From positions 62,001-126,000 of the forward strand of contig CAYNTK010000004.1 in the NCBI GenBank assembly GCA_964400285.1: a DNA stretch of 64,000 nucleotides, given 5' to 3'. Below, piece by piece: positions 26,175 through 34,950 of the stretch. Below the pieces are notes generated by a model that worked only from the letters and a program-made list of their open reading frames with translations, was not told the DNA's origin and searched no databases. Made by a program: the position numbers and the translations under genes. Source of the stretch: FEN-1279 sp964400285. GTDB taxonomy: Bacteria; Bacteroidota; Ignavibacteria; Tepidaquicellales; Tepidaquicellaceae. Position 1 is the first letter of the stretch; each line of letters opens with the position of its first letter.

Positions 26175-26190
26175 TATAATGTACATTATA
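26175..26190. promoter_or_regulatory. Perfect 16-bp AT-rich palindrome upstream of the propeller gene
   Basis: TATAATGTACATTATA is perfectly self-complementary and lies 72 bases before the ATG at 26262. It could be an operator or overlap a promoter. AT-richness makes chance occurrence possible. Confidence 0.3.
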
Positions 26191-26261
26191 TACTATTAAT
26201 AAAGGTAGGATTATTTCTATACCTATTAAATAAAAAGTATAAATCTTAAATAATAAATCTT

Positions 26262-28337
26262 ATGGCAAAATTATTATTTTCTATTGTATTTCTCTTTTTA
26301 AGTAGTGAATTTTCTGTTGCTCAAAATTGGCAACAGTATAATTATGGAGGTACATCTACGCTGCAGTCGGTTTCTTTTGTAAATCCAAACACTGGCTGGG
26401 CATGCGGGGGGTGGTCGGGAAATGATGGTGTAATTATAAAAACAACTAATGGGGGTCTCAACTGGAGTATTCAGTATTCTAATGTTCCTGTAATTTATTG
26501 GATTCACTTTATTGATCAAAACACAGGATTTGCTGTTCGGTATGCTAATATCTTTATGAAAACGACAAATGGTGGAGTAAATTGGATAGAGTCTAATATT
26601 TCAGGAGCTACCTTATTATACTATGTTTATTTTTCAGGTTTAGATACTGGTTATTTAACTGGTCGTACTTCCATATACAAAACAGTAAATGGTGGTGGAA
26701 GTTGGACATCACAAGATCCAAATACCGGAGAACATTCTAATTGGGGCTATTTTTTAAATGCTAATACAGGTTTTTTGGGTTGTCAAAATGGTGTTATAAA
26801 TACCACAACAAATGGAGGTCTAAATTGGATTCCAAGAAGCACTGGATTTAGTGATTGGATGAGTGGTGGTTTTGGTTTTATTAATTCAAGCACTGGTTTT
26901 TCTCCAACTTATAATAAAATTTTAAAAACTACGAATGGAGGAATTAATTGGGTTAATTGGTTTAATGATACAAATAATTATGTTAGATTTGTGACTTTTG
27001 TTAACAATTATATAGGATATTGTTCTGGTTCCAATGGAAGAATTTTAAAAACTACAAACGCTGGAAATACTTGGTTTATTGATTATCAATGTGCATCTGG
27101 TCTATGGGCAATTCGTTCTATTTCCAATATTATCTATTGTGTAGGTGATAATGGTGTAATTCTTAAATGTAATGATTATCAAATCAAAGCAATTTTAAAC
27201 GACATTTACAGACCAAATGATGGCAGGTCTCAAACAGTTAATATTACACTCTCAGATAGTTTATGCACAGGTCAAATTGATTCTGTTTATTGGTATGTCA
27301 ATGATTCACTTGTCGGAAGGCAGCATAATATGACATATCCTTTTAAACAAGGAACTTCATTAGTTAAGCTTAAGATAAGAAATCAAAATTCTACCGACTC
27401 TGTTATAGCTAAAGTTACAAGGTGTGTCTTTAAAAAGTTTTTCCCCGGAAAAATTTATTCGGGTTTAAGTTATCATTCAAACAATGCAATTTATTGTCCG
27501 GTTAGATATGATAAAATATATAGACTGGATAATTATGGAAATGTAATATATTATCTTACACCTGCAGGTAATTTACTATCTGAAGTTGCAATTAGCTCAG
27601 ATGGAAAATTGTTTTTTGGAGACTCTTTGTCTTTCCTTTACGGATTCTCAAATAATGGTACTCCTTTGTGGTCACCTATACCCTTAGGGGCAACAATATC
27701 AGCAACACCCAGTGTTGATAATTATTTGAATCGTCTTTATATAGGTACAATTAATTATAACTTTAATGGAATAGATTATTTGTCTGGTAGTTCTGCTTGG
27801 AATTATTTTACTAATGCTTCGGTTCAAAGTTGTAGTGTGATTGATTCATTGGGTGTATTAGCTGTTGCTTCATCTGTAGGTGGAATTTATGCGTTTAATT
27901 TAAATCTTCCAAACCCAACACCACCTTTTGCAACCTTATTTTTAAACGATTCGATTATAGTTTCCCCTGCAATTGACTCTAATGGTATTTTCTATTTTGG
28001 TGGTCGCAGTGGAAAATTATATAAGATTTCCCTTAAATTAGGACAACCCCCAAGTACAATCTGGCAAAATAATTTAAATTCACCAATAACGTCATCACCC
28101 GTAATTGATGTAAATGGAAATATTTATGTGGGAGTAGCAAATGGAAGGCTTTTTTCTGTTAGTAGAACTGGTACAACACGGTGGTATTTCCAAACGCCTG
28201 CTCAAATAAAATCAACAGCCGCAATTACTCCTAATCATAGAATCTATTTTGGGAATGATATTGGTGAAATTTATGGTCTGGATACTAATGGAAACAAGGT
28301 ATTCTATTTTTCTGATAGTTCAAAAATAACCTGTTAA
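26262..28337 (+). CDS. Secreted beta-propeller protein, N-terminal part (interrupted by a stop codon)
   Basis: A signal peptide (MAKLLFSIVFLFLSSEFSVAQ) is followed by about six Ycf48/BNR-type repeats (residues 20-300, each with TTNGG-x-NW and NTGF/DTGY strands). An Ig-like segment (about 305-385) and PQQ-type propeller blades (about 395-690; ITSSPVIDVNGNIYVGVANG is one) come next. The reading frame ends at TAA 28335-28337, yet the following codons continue the same propeller and the sorting domain in the same frame (next entry). The full protein would have about 844 residues. It was probably a type IX-secreted surface protein. The stop removes the sorting signal, so the truncated product may not reach the surface. 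Confidence 0.8.
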   Translation: MAKLLFSIVFLFLSSEFSVAQNWQQYNYGGTSTLQSVSFVNPNTGWACGGWSGNDGVIIKTTNGGLNWSIQYSNVPVIYWIHFIDQNTGFAVRYANIFMKTTNGGVNWIESNISGATLLYYVYFSGLDTGYLTGRTSIYKTVNGGGSWTSQDPNTGEHSNWGYFLNANTGFLGCQNGVINTTTNGGLNWIPRSTGFSDWMSGGFGFINSSTGFSPTYNKILKTTNGGINWVNWFNDTNNYVRFVTFVNNYIGYCSGSNGRILKTTNAGNTWFIDYQCASGLWAIRSISNIIYCVGDNGVILKCNDYQIKAILNDIYRPNDGRSQTVNITLSDSLCTGQIDSVYWYVNDSLVGRQHNMTYPFKQGTSLVKLKIRNQNSTDSVIAKVTRCVFKKFFPGKIYSGLSYHSNNAIYCPVRYDKIYRLDNYGNVIYYLTPAGNLLSEVAISSDGKLFFGDSLSFLYGFSNNGTPLWSPIPLGATISATPSVDNYLNRLYIGTINYNFNGIDYLSGSSAWNYFTNASVQSCSVIDSLGVLAVASSVGGIYAFNLNLPNPTPPFATLFLNDSIIVSPAIDSNGIFYFGGRSGKLYKISLKLGQPPSTIWQNNLNSPITSSPVIDVNGNIYVGVANGRLFSVSRTGTTRWYFQTPAQIKSTAAITPNHRIYFGNDIGEIYGLDTNGNKVFYFSDSSKITC

Positions 28338-28796
28338 ATGCTTCATGTTGATAACACATTGTATTTTGGAAATGAAAACGGAAGATTATTTGCTTTATAC
28401 GATACAAACGGAGGTGTTATTAATAGAGGTCCTGCAAAACCCATATGGGCAACTTTTCAGAATAATATAAGGCGAACAGGCGATAAGCGAACCCCAAATA
28501 CAAACTTAAATGAATTTACTAAAGAAATCCCGGCAAAATTTGAACTTCTTCAAAATTTCCCTAATCCTTTCAATCCTGTTACTGATATTAGATTTGTTTT
28601 ACCAAAAACCTCTATCGTCAAAATAAGTATATACGATATTCTTGGTAAAGAAATTGAGGTGTTAGTAAATGAAAAATTATCACCGGGTAGTTACAATGTA
28701 GGATGGGATGCCTCTAAACATCCAAGCGGAGTGTATCTTTATAAATTGTCAGCAGGGGATTTTGTAGAGACGAAGAAAATGATACTTATAAAATAA
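28338..28796 (+). CDS. C-terminal part of the interrupted propeller protein, with type IX sorting domain
   Basis: In frame with the gene ending at 28337, separated only by its TAA. It begins with a propeller blade (NTLYFGNENGRLFALYDTNG), and the last 80 residues are a type IX sorting domain: FPNPFNPVTDIRFVLP through KPSGVYLYKLSAG-type strands to the basic end KKMILIK. It has no signal peptide and no ribosome binding site of its own, so independent function is unlikely. It is best read as the remainder of the upstream gene. A single base change (for example TCA to TAA) would explain the break. Confidence 0.7.
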   Translation: MLHVDNTLYFGNENGRLFALYDTNGGVINRGPAKPIWATFQNNIRRTGDKRTPNTNLNEFTKEIPAKFELLQNFPNPFNPVTDIRFVLPKTSIVKISIYDILGKEIEVLVNEKLSPGSYNVGWDASKHPSGVYLYKLSAGDFVETKKMILIK

Positions 28797-28956
28797 GAAT
28801 TCAGAAGTTAAGGAGTAAATTAGTTAGAAAGTTAAGAATTTTGGATTCTCGTTTTCGCGGAATGACAAACTGGCAGTGGATTCCCGATTTAATCCCGAAA
28901 AAAAAGAATCGGAATTTTGTAAAGTGCTCTCAACATTCTTGAATGAAAAGAGAAAT

Positions 28957-28993
28957 AAAAAAACACCTTTAACAAATTTCGTTAAAGGTGTTT
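28957..28993 (-). terminator. Terminator of the DUF6600-like gene
   Basis: AAACACCTTTAAC (28961-28973) pairs perfectly with GTTAAAGGTGTTT (28981-28993) over a 7-base loop. On the minus strand the stem is followed by TTTTTTATTT, so it terminates the gene at 29017-30423. Confidence 0.8.
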
Positions 28994-29016
28994 CATCAAT
29001 CACTTAACAACAGGGG

Positions 29017-30423
29017 TTAAGAGTTATTTTTCTTAGGCGGAGGACTCGTATTTTTATTACTATTTCCCGGATTATGCGTCGGAGCTTTATGTGTTTCCTT
29101 ATTGCTATTTCCCGGATTATGCGTCGGAGCTTTATATGTTTCCTTATTGCTATTTCCCGGATTATGCGTCGGAGCTTTATGTGTTTCCTTATTACTATTC
29201 CCAGGATTATGTGTTGGAGCTTTATAAGTCTCTTTTTGGGGACTTGAATTCTTGTTACTATTTCCTGGATTATAAATTGGCGACTTATTCGTCTCCTTAT
29301 TAGTATTAGAGTTTTTATTACTCTCTTTATTTGTGTTCTTATTTGTTTCTCTATTAGTATTTTTATTCGATTCATTATTCGTATTCTTATTCGATTCCTT
29401 ACTTGTGTTCGGGTTTTTATATGTTTCCTTGTTTGTATTTTTATTCTGTTGCTCGTAATTGGTTTCAGGATTCTTTTTATTATTTTCACTATTATATCTT
29501 GACTCATTGTTTTTCTTAATTTCATTGTCGCCTGTATTATATCCATTCTTACTTACATTCTCAATATTTTTCTTCTGATTATTTACTCCTTCATTCGGTG
29601 TAATCGATTTTATCGGCTTGTTAATTGTTTCTCCATCGAAATTTTTAAAAGTTACATTCTTTGTTGAAATCTTTGAACCAGTTGAATTCTCGATATCTTT
29701 TCTCTTTGGTCCTGTATTTATCACTTCGTTACCGCTTGTTGAAATCTTTGCACCATTTACTATTTCTCTATTCTTCTGTATATCGATTACATTTTGACTG
29801 TTTATTTCCTTTGTAAAATCCTCCTTACTTACGAATGTCCATTTATTTGTAATGCTTTTCTGCTTTGGTGTAATCGGATGTGTAACTATTATTCCTTTAT
29901 GCCTTCGCCATTTAGTTCTTGGTGAAATCGGATGCCAACCAATATGATGACGCGTATGGCACCATGTTACCCAACTCGGAGCCCAAATTCGACCTGGTGA
30001 CCAGACCCAGCCCCAGCGAACAGAAAACCACCATCTCCCATAATGATATGGTCCCCATCCCCAAGGGTAATGAGATACCCAAACCCATCCGTAACACGTC
30101 CACTCCCAATGCCCATATGTATATGGATTCCAATTTACATATACATAACTAATTCTTGGTCTCCAAATGTATTCTACTATTATATCATCATCTATTTCTA
30201 CTGTCTCGCTTAATTCAAATGCATCATCGTTATCTATTTCGTTCCTATCAACTTTTATCCAATCTCCGTCCTTTGCTAACTCGTCGTAAAATGTATTTAA
30301 ATCTGCTGAATCTTTCGCAGGTGTTGTGATGATTACTTCTTCCTCTGGTTCAATCTGACCCGATGCATTTATCGCTAAGCCCAGTAGAAAGGGGATTAGA
30401 AGTATAAAAATTGTCTTTTTCAT
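29017..30423 (-). CDS. Exported DUF6600-like Trp/Tyr-rich protein with 15-residue tandem repeats
   Basis: Start ATG 30423 was chosen: it opens a signal peptide (MKKTIFILLIPFLLGLAINASG) and lies 30 bases below a good promoter; an upstream ATG at 30480 lies inside that promoter. Residues about 75-180 are aromatic and repetitive (YTYGHWEWTCYGWVWVSHYP, WGPYHYGRWWFSVRWGWVW), the pattern of DUF6600 proteins. The C-terminal half is Asn/Lys/Thr/Ser-rich and of low complexity, ending in about five copies of NPGNSNKETHKAPTH encoded by 45-bp repeats. It is exported, probably to the periplasm or outer surface; function unknown. Confidence 0.7.
   Translation of the reverse strand: MKKTIFILLIPFLLGLAINASGQIEPEEEVIITTPAKDSADLNTFYDELAKDGDWIKVDRNEIDNDDAFELSETVEIDDDIIVEYIWRPRISYVYVNWNPYTYGHWEWTCYGWVWVSHYPWGWGPYHYGRWWFSVRWGWVWSPGRIWAPSWVTWCHTRHHIGWHPISPRTKWRRHKGIIVTHPITPKQKSITNKWTFVSKEDFTKEINSQNVIDIQKNREIVNGAKISTSGNEVINTGPKRKDIENSTGSKISTKNVTFKNFDGETINKPIKSITPNEGVNNQKKNIENVSKNGYNTGDNEIKKNNESRYNSENNKKNPETNYEQQNKNTNKETYKNPNTSKESNKNTNNESNKNTNRETNKNTNKESNKNSNTNKETNKSPIYNPGNSNKNSSPQKETYKAPTHNPGNSNKETHKAPTHNPGNSNKETYKAPTHNPGNSNKETHKAPTHNPGNSNKNTSPPPKKNNS
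29051..29265 (-). repeat. 45-bp tandem repeat inside a coding region
   Basis: GGAGCTTTAT recurs on the plus strand at 29081, 29126, 29171 and 29216, an exact 45-base period, with the left-most copies nearly identical and the last diverging. Each unit encodes 15 residues (NPGNSNKETHKAPTH on the minus strand). Near-identity suggests recent expansion by slippage or recombination. Confidence 0.85.
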
Positions 30424-30452
30424 ATGCGTAAATGTTTTAAATTCGCTTAAGC

Positions 30453-30480
30453 AATATAATAATTTTTTTTTATTTGTCAA
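30453..30480 (-). promoter_or_regulatory. Sigma-70-like promoter for the DUF6600-like gene
   Basis: On the minus strand TTGACA (30480-30475) and TATATT (30458-30453) are separated by 16 bases. Transcription would begin near 30446, just upstream of the chosen ATG at 30423. Confidence 0.5.
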
Positions 30481-30603
30481 ATGCTTTTTTTACCCCCTTT
30501 AAGGGTAACTATTTTTTTATATTTCTTAAGTCACTTTTTTATACTTCTATTGTATTAGACAAGTTCCCCTCCTAAAATGATTAATGAAAACGATTATTAA
30601 GCA

Positions 30604-30632
30604 ATAAAAAACCCACCTTCCAGTGGGCTTTT
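30604..30632 (-). terminator. Terminator of the porin gene
   Basis: Read on the minus strand, CCCAC-TGGAAG-GTGGG is flanked by AAAAG on one side and a TTTTTT tract on the other, downstream of the gene at 30668-31753. Confidence 0.75.
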
Positions 30633-30667
30633 CGTTTAGTCTTAAAAACCTTTAATTCTTTTAATCC

Positions 30668-31753
30668 TTAATACTCAAATCCTATATTCAGCATTCCCTC
30701 CATTCTCTCATTTCCTTTGTAAAATATTTTTATTTCATTATCTAATCTTAAATATCTTCCTTCCACTCTTAAGTATGCAGATTCTATTGGTCTGTATTCA
30801 CATCCCACTGTTATGCCATTTCCTTTAATCCAATTATAAGAACCTATATTACCACTTAATATTCCATCCATATCCTGATAAAATTCACCCCTAACGGTTG
30901 TACTGAATTTCGGATTAAATTTATATTTCACACTTAAAAAACCTCCGTATGAATATGCTGTCGATGTTGGCTCCGTTATTTTTGAGTTCTCTTGTGCACA
31001 AAAATCTATCCCCGCTACCATATCTATTCTTTTACAGGGCGATGCATAAATATTTAGATTGTTAAATATTCTTGTTTTTCCATTTGTTCCACTTGGCATT
31101 TCATTCCCTGTAATATTATTATAAGATATGCTCAATTGCTCTATCGGATTATATGTCAGTTGTAACCCAATAGATTTGTTTTTATTGTTATCTTCGAAAA
31201 CATTATATCCGTTTATTAAATGTAAACTCGCTGAAAATTTATTACTAAAATCATATCCTACTTTTATTCCGCTCTGCAAATATGGTTCGAAGTATGATGA
31301 AAATGAAAATGAACTTAAAATATTTTCGTTCGGCAAACCTTCCGCCCCTATATGTGATACAAAATATCCTGCATCTATCCATAAATTCTTATATGGTGAA
31401 AACCCAATATTTGCCTCCTGTATCATATCGAATTTTGTCGATGGTTTCCAATTCACATCTGGTATATCCCCGTAATGCAATGTAAATGAACTTCGGATTT
31501 TTTCGCTATTATACTTCAATGACACTGAAGCAATATTCAATCTTATCTGGTCTCTATAAGGAGATATTGAATTAAAAATTCTTTCCCCTTGTGATATATT
31601 TTTGTCGTTGTCGTATGCATAATATGCATCTATATACGAACTCAATTTAAAATTTTTGAAAAATTCACTTATACTATTATCTTGTCCATGCAACGACCTT
31701 GAAAAAAAAAGTATTATTATAAAGGTGGGAATTACATATTTATACTTTTTCAT
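30668..31753 (-). CDS. Outer-membrane beta-barrel protein (Bbp2-like porin)
   Basis: The 361-residue protein has a signal peptide (to about residue 23) and alternating amphipathic strands throughout, e.g. LSSYIDAYYAYDNDKN, SFTLHYGDIPD, IGLQLTYNPIEQLSISYNN, ending in NIGFEY with a terminal aromatic as required for barrel assembly. The opening SSYIDAYYAYDN and WIDAGYFVSHIGAEG motifs fit the putative beta-barrel porin-2 family. It sits between glutamate dehydrogenase and the DUF6600-like gene, each with its own terminator, so it is transcribed singly. Substrate unknown. Confidence 0.72.
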   Translation of the reverse strand: MKKYKYVIPTFIIILFFSRSLHGQDNSISEFFKNFKLSSYIDAYYAYDNDKNISQGERIFNSISPYRDQIRLNIASVSLKYNSEKIRSSFTLHYGDIPDVNWKPSTKFDMIQEANIGFSPYKNLWIDAGYFVSHIGAEGLPNENILSSFSFSSYFEPYLQSGIKVGYDFSNKFSASLHLINGYNVFEDNNKNKSIGLQLTYNPIEQLSISYNNITGNEMPSGTNGKTRIFNNLNIYASPCKRIDMVAGIDFCAQENSKITEPTSTAYSYGGFLSVKYKFNPKFSTTVRGEFYQDMDGILSGNIGSYNWIKGNGITVGCEYRPIESAYLRVEGRYLRLDNEIKIFYKGNERMEGMLNIGFEY

Positions 31754-31771
31754 ATCGTTTATTTTTATTAC

Positions 31772-31810
31772 AAAAAAAAATTCGTTCCTGAAATTATTTT
31801 CAGGAACGAA
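31772..31810 (-). terminator. Terminator of the glutamate dehydrogenase gene
   Basis: TTCGTTCCTGAAA (31781-31793) pairs perfectly with TTTCAGGAACGAA (31798-31810). On the minus strand the stem is followed by nine T residues. Confidence 0.85.
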
Positions 31811-31824
31811 TGCTAATTAATATC

Positions 31825-33246
31825 TTACGGAAATATTCCAAGATTCATATATGATTCGGCTATTTTCTCGATTGCAACGACAAACGCTGCTGTTCTAAAG
31901 CTGTCGATTTTCGGATTTGCTTTCCACATTTCCCTTATTTGATGATATGCTGTTATCATTGTATCTTCTAACCCCGAATTTACAAGGTCAACTTCGCTTG
32001 CTCCTTTTATTACCATATCTCTTTGCTGTAATGAAAGTTTACTCTTCGTTAACTTTTCTAATAAATCTACAAAATTCCCATGTGAATATTCATCATACCT
32101 TTTTTCCATCCTTCCAAAAGCTACGTGGGAAAGGTTTTTCAGCCATTCAAAATAAGATACTGTTACTCCACCTGCATTTGCATACATATCCGCAAGTATT
32201 AAAACTCCTTTCTTTAGCAATATTTCTTCTGCTTCTGCGGATACAGGTCCGTTTGCACCTTCTCCAATTATTTTTGCTTTTATTTTATGGGCGTTCTCTT
32301 TTGTTATTTGATTTTCTAATGCTGCTGGTATTAATATATCACACTCGAGCTCCAATACTTCGTTCCCATTCTTATATTCTTTTGCTTTTCCAAATCCAAG
32401 TATCGAACCCGTTTCTTTTCTGTGCTTAAATACTTCCTCTACATCAAGTCCTTTTTTATCATATATACCCCCCTCTCTTTCTATTAATCCCACTATTATT
32501 CCGCCACCATCTTGTATAAACTTTGCTGCGTGATATCCTACATTTCCTAATCCCTGTACTATTACTGTTTTTCCTTGTAAACCTTGTTTCAATCCAAGTT
32601 TTGTCATATCCTCTTTTACTCTGCATGCTTCCCTTACAGCAAAATATACTCCTCGCCCTGTTGCTTCTTTCCTACCGCTTATCCCTTGTTGGGATATTGG
32701 CTTTCCTGTTATGCAGGCTAATGAATCCGTTTGATTTGCATTTGAAAAATTAAATGTCATATATGTATCCGCAATCCAAGACATCTCTCTCATTCCTGTT
32801 CCATAATCTGGTGCTGGTACATCTATTCCAGGTCCAATAAAATTCTTTTTAATTAATTCTACTGCATATCGTCTTGTTATCCTTTCCAACTCATTTACTC
32901 TGTATTTCCAAGGGTCAATTTTTACTCCGCCTTTTCCACCGCCAAAAGGAACATTCACTACCGCACATTTATATGTCATCAGTGCTGCAAGTGCCATAAC
33001 TTCATCTTCGCAAACCATTGAACTGAAGCGAATTCCACCCTTCACGGGTAGCATATGATGAGAGTGCTCCACTCTCCAAGCATCTATTACTTCGTATTTA
33101 TCGTCATCTAATCGCAACGGAAATTTGAAGTGATATACGCTATTACACATTTTAATTTGTTCGAGCAAACCTTTGGGATATTCTGTATGCAATGCCGCTT
33201 TATCGAAGTATTTACATACATCTCCAAAAAAAGAATTAGTTTCCAT
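31825..33246 (-). CDS. gdhA: Glutamate dehydrogenase (Glu/Leu/Phe/Val dehydrogenase)
   Basis: The 473-residue enzyme interconverts glutamate and 2-oxoglutarate plus ammonia with NAD(P). Seen: the substrate-binding MLPVKGGIRFS, the catalytic region NVPFGGGKGGVKIDP with Lys105, PAPDYGTGMREM, and the nucleotide-binding VIVQGLGNVGYHAAKF with GxGxxG. It has a length normal for hexameric enzymes with a slight N-terminal extension. An own terminator follows, and the gene is divergent from the aminotransferase at 33542 across a 295-base AT-rich spacer. A leucine or phenylalanine dehydrogenase is unlikely at this length. Cofactor choice cannot be read by eye with certainty. Confidence 0.85.
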   Translation of the reverse strand: METNSFFGDVCKYFDKAALHTEYPKGLLEQIKMCNSVYHFKFPLRLDDDKYEVIDAWRVEHSHHMLPVKGGIRFSSMVCEDEVMALAALMTYKCAVVNVPFGGGKGGVKIDPWKYRVNELERITRRYAVELIKKNFIGPGIDVPAPDYGTGMREMSWIADTYMTFNFSNANQTDSLACITGKPISQQGISGRKEATGRGVYFAVREACRVKEDMTKLGLKQGLQGKTVIVQGLGNVGYHAAKFIQDGGGIIVGLIEREGGIYDKKGLDVEEVFKHRKETGSILGFGKAKEYKNGNEVLELECDILIPAALENQITKENAHKIKAKIIGEGANGPVSAEAEEILLKKGVLILADMYANAGGVTVSYFEWLKNLSHVAFGRMEKRYDEYSHGNFVDLLEKLTKSKLSLQQRDMVIKGASEVDLVNSGLEDTMITAYHQIREMWKANPKIDSFRTAAFVVAIEKIAESYMNLGIFP

Positions 33247-33541
33247 TTTTTTATTTAATTTTAATTTTAAGTTTTATCAAATTAGGGATTTTTATATTAG
33301 AATTAAACGAAAAAAAATAATTATAAATTTCAAAATTTAAAATTATTTTTTCTCTTTGTTGTTTAGTCTATTCTAAAGAAAAATTGTGCTACAGGTACAA
33401 GATATTTATAACGCTTAATAATATTAAAAATAATCGTGCAATCAGGAACACAATACTATAAAGCATTGGTAAAATTACTGTATTTATTAAAAATTTTATT
33501 GTCTTTATATTTGATTTTAAGAACAATTAATCCTTTCCTTT

Positions 33542-34810
33542 ATGAATAAGTATATTTTATCTAACTGTGCTGAAAATCTTATCGGTTCTGGAATAAGAAA
33601 AATTTCAGATGTAATTAATGCAAGAATTGAACAAGGTGAAAAAATTTATAATTTCACAATCGGTGATTACAATCCTAAAGTCTTTCCTATCCCCGAAGGC
33701 CTGAAAAAAGAAATTGCAAATGCTTACTATGATAATCAAACAAATTATCCTCCTTCCGAAGGTGTTGCAATTTTGCGAAATGCTGTTTCCGAGTTTATAA
33801 AAGAAAAAGGTGGATTCGATTATAAACCAAACGAAATAGTAATCGGGAGCGGTGCGAGACCTTTAACTTATACTCTATTTAAAACTATTGTTGACCCCGG
33901 TGAAACTATTTTGTATCCTGCACCATCCTGGAATAATAATTGTTACGTTCAACTCGCAGGTGCAAATGGTATTCCAATTATAACTTCTGCTGAAAATGAT
34001 TTCGTCCCGACAAAAAAAGATTTAATGCCGCATATAAAAGACGCTGTGTTGCTTGCCATGAATTCACCGCTAAATCCGACCGGTACTGCATTTAAAAAAG
34101 AAGCCTTAAAAGATATTATAGATTTGGTAGTTGAAGAAAACAAAAGAAGGGGAGAAAACAAAAAACCTCTTTATATTTTCTTCGACCAGATTTACTGGAT
34201 TCTTACTTTCGGTGATGTTAAGCATATTAATCCAGTTGAGTTAAATCCTGCAATACGTGATTACATTATATTTGTCGATGGTATTTCTAAATGTTTCGCT
34301 GCCACTGGTGTTCGTCTCGGTTGGGCTTATGGTCCGAAACCTATAATGGATAAAATAAAAAATATTCTTGCCCATATCGGTGCGTGGTGTCCTAAACCTG
34401 AACAGATTGCACTCGGTAAATATCTTCAGAAAAAAGATGAAGTTAATAAATACCTCGATGATTTTAAAAACGAAATTGAAACAAGATTGAAAATTTTCTA
34501 TGATGAATTCGAATATCTTAAAAAAGAAGGTTATAATGTAGATTCCATTTCGCCGCAGGGAGCAATCTATCTTACGATAAAAATAGATTTGAAGGGAATG
34601 AAAACTGCAGACGGAAAAGTTTTACAAACCGTTGACGATACCCTTCAATATATTCTTGATGATGCTAAGATGGCACTTGTTCCTTTTTATGCATTCGGTG
34701 CTTCGGCAGATTCTCCATGGTTCCGTTTGTCTGTCGGTACTTGCACTGTTCAAGAAGCAAAAGATGCCGCCCTCGCACTGAGAAATTCATTACATAAGTT
34801 GAAAAAATAA
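33542..34810 (+). CDS. Class I/II aminotransferase (aspartate/aromatic type)
   Basis: A PLP-dependent fold-type I enzyme of 422 residues. The PLP lysine is K250 in VDGISKCFAATGVRLGWAYG; other family positions are NSPLNPTG (174-181), FFDQIYW in place of the usual D-x-x-Y, and the C-terminal Arg in SPWFRLSVGT. It is likely to transfer an amino group from aspartate or a similar donor to a 2-oxo acid. With glutamate dehydrogenase divergently upstream it may feed amino-group metabolism, but there is no other pathway gene beside it to fix the substrate. It carries its own terminator at 34859-34893. Confidence 0.8.
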   Translation: MNKYILSNCAENLIGSGIRKISDVINARIEQGEKIYNFTIGDYNPKVFPIPEGLKKEIANAYYDNQTNYPPSEGVAILRNAVSEFIKEKGGFDYKPNEIVIGSGARPLTYTLFKTIVDPGETILYPAPSWNNNCYVQLAGANGIPIITSAENDFVPTKKDLMPHIKDAVLLAMNSPLNPTGTAFKKEALKDIIDLVVEENKRRGENKKPLYIFFDQIYWILTFGDVKHINPVELNPAIRDYIIFVDGISKCFAATGVRLGWAYGPKPIMDKIKNILAHIGAWCPKPEQIALGKYLQKKDEVNKYLDDFKNEIETRLKIFYDEFEYLKKEGYNVDSISPQGAIYLTIKIDLKGMKTADGKVLQTVDDTLQYILDDAKMALVPFYAFGASADSPWFRLSVGTCTVQEAKDAALALRNSLHKLKK

Positions 34811-34858
34811 AAAATATTATTAATAAATTAAAATTATTTTTCAATATTTATAATTTCT

Positions 34859-34893
34859 CGTTCCCGAAGTCCTCTTTGGGAACGTTTTTTTTT
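34859..34893 (+). terminator. Terminator of the aminotransferase gene
   Basis: CGTTCCC pairs with GGGAACG across a 12-base loop that can form an extra AG/CT pair, followed directly by eight T residues. Confidence 0.85.
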
Positions 34894-34950
34894 GCTTTGT
34901 GATTTTAATTTAGTATGTTTTAATTACCGAAAATACATTATTTTTAATCT

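Noticed and set aside
29051..29265. Regular repeats that could suggest a CRISPR array
   Set aside because: The period is a constant 45 bases without variable spacers, in frame within a protein-coding gene.
29004..29546. Basic 180-residue open frame on the minus strand over the repeat region
   Set aside because: It is a shadow of the 45-bp repeats in another frame of the DUF6600-like gene; composition is Ile/Arg/Lys repetitive with no fold.
31917..32429. Leu-rich plus-strand frame in gdhA that looks like a membrane protein
   Set aside because: Antisense shadow of a conserved enzyme; hydrophobicity is an artefact of codon complementarity.
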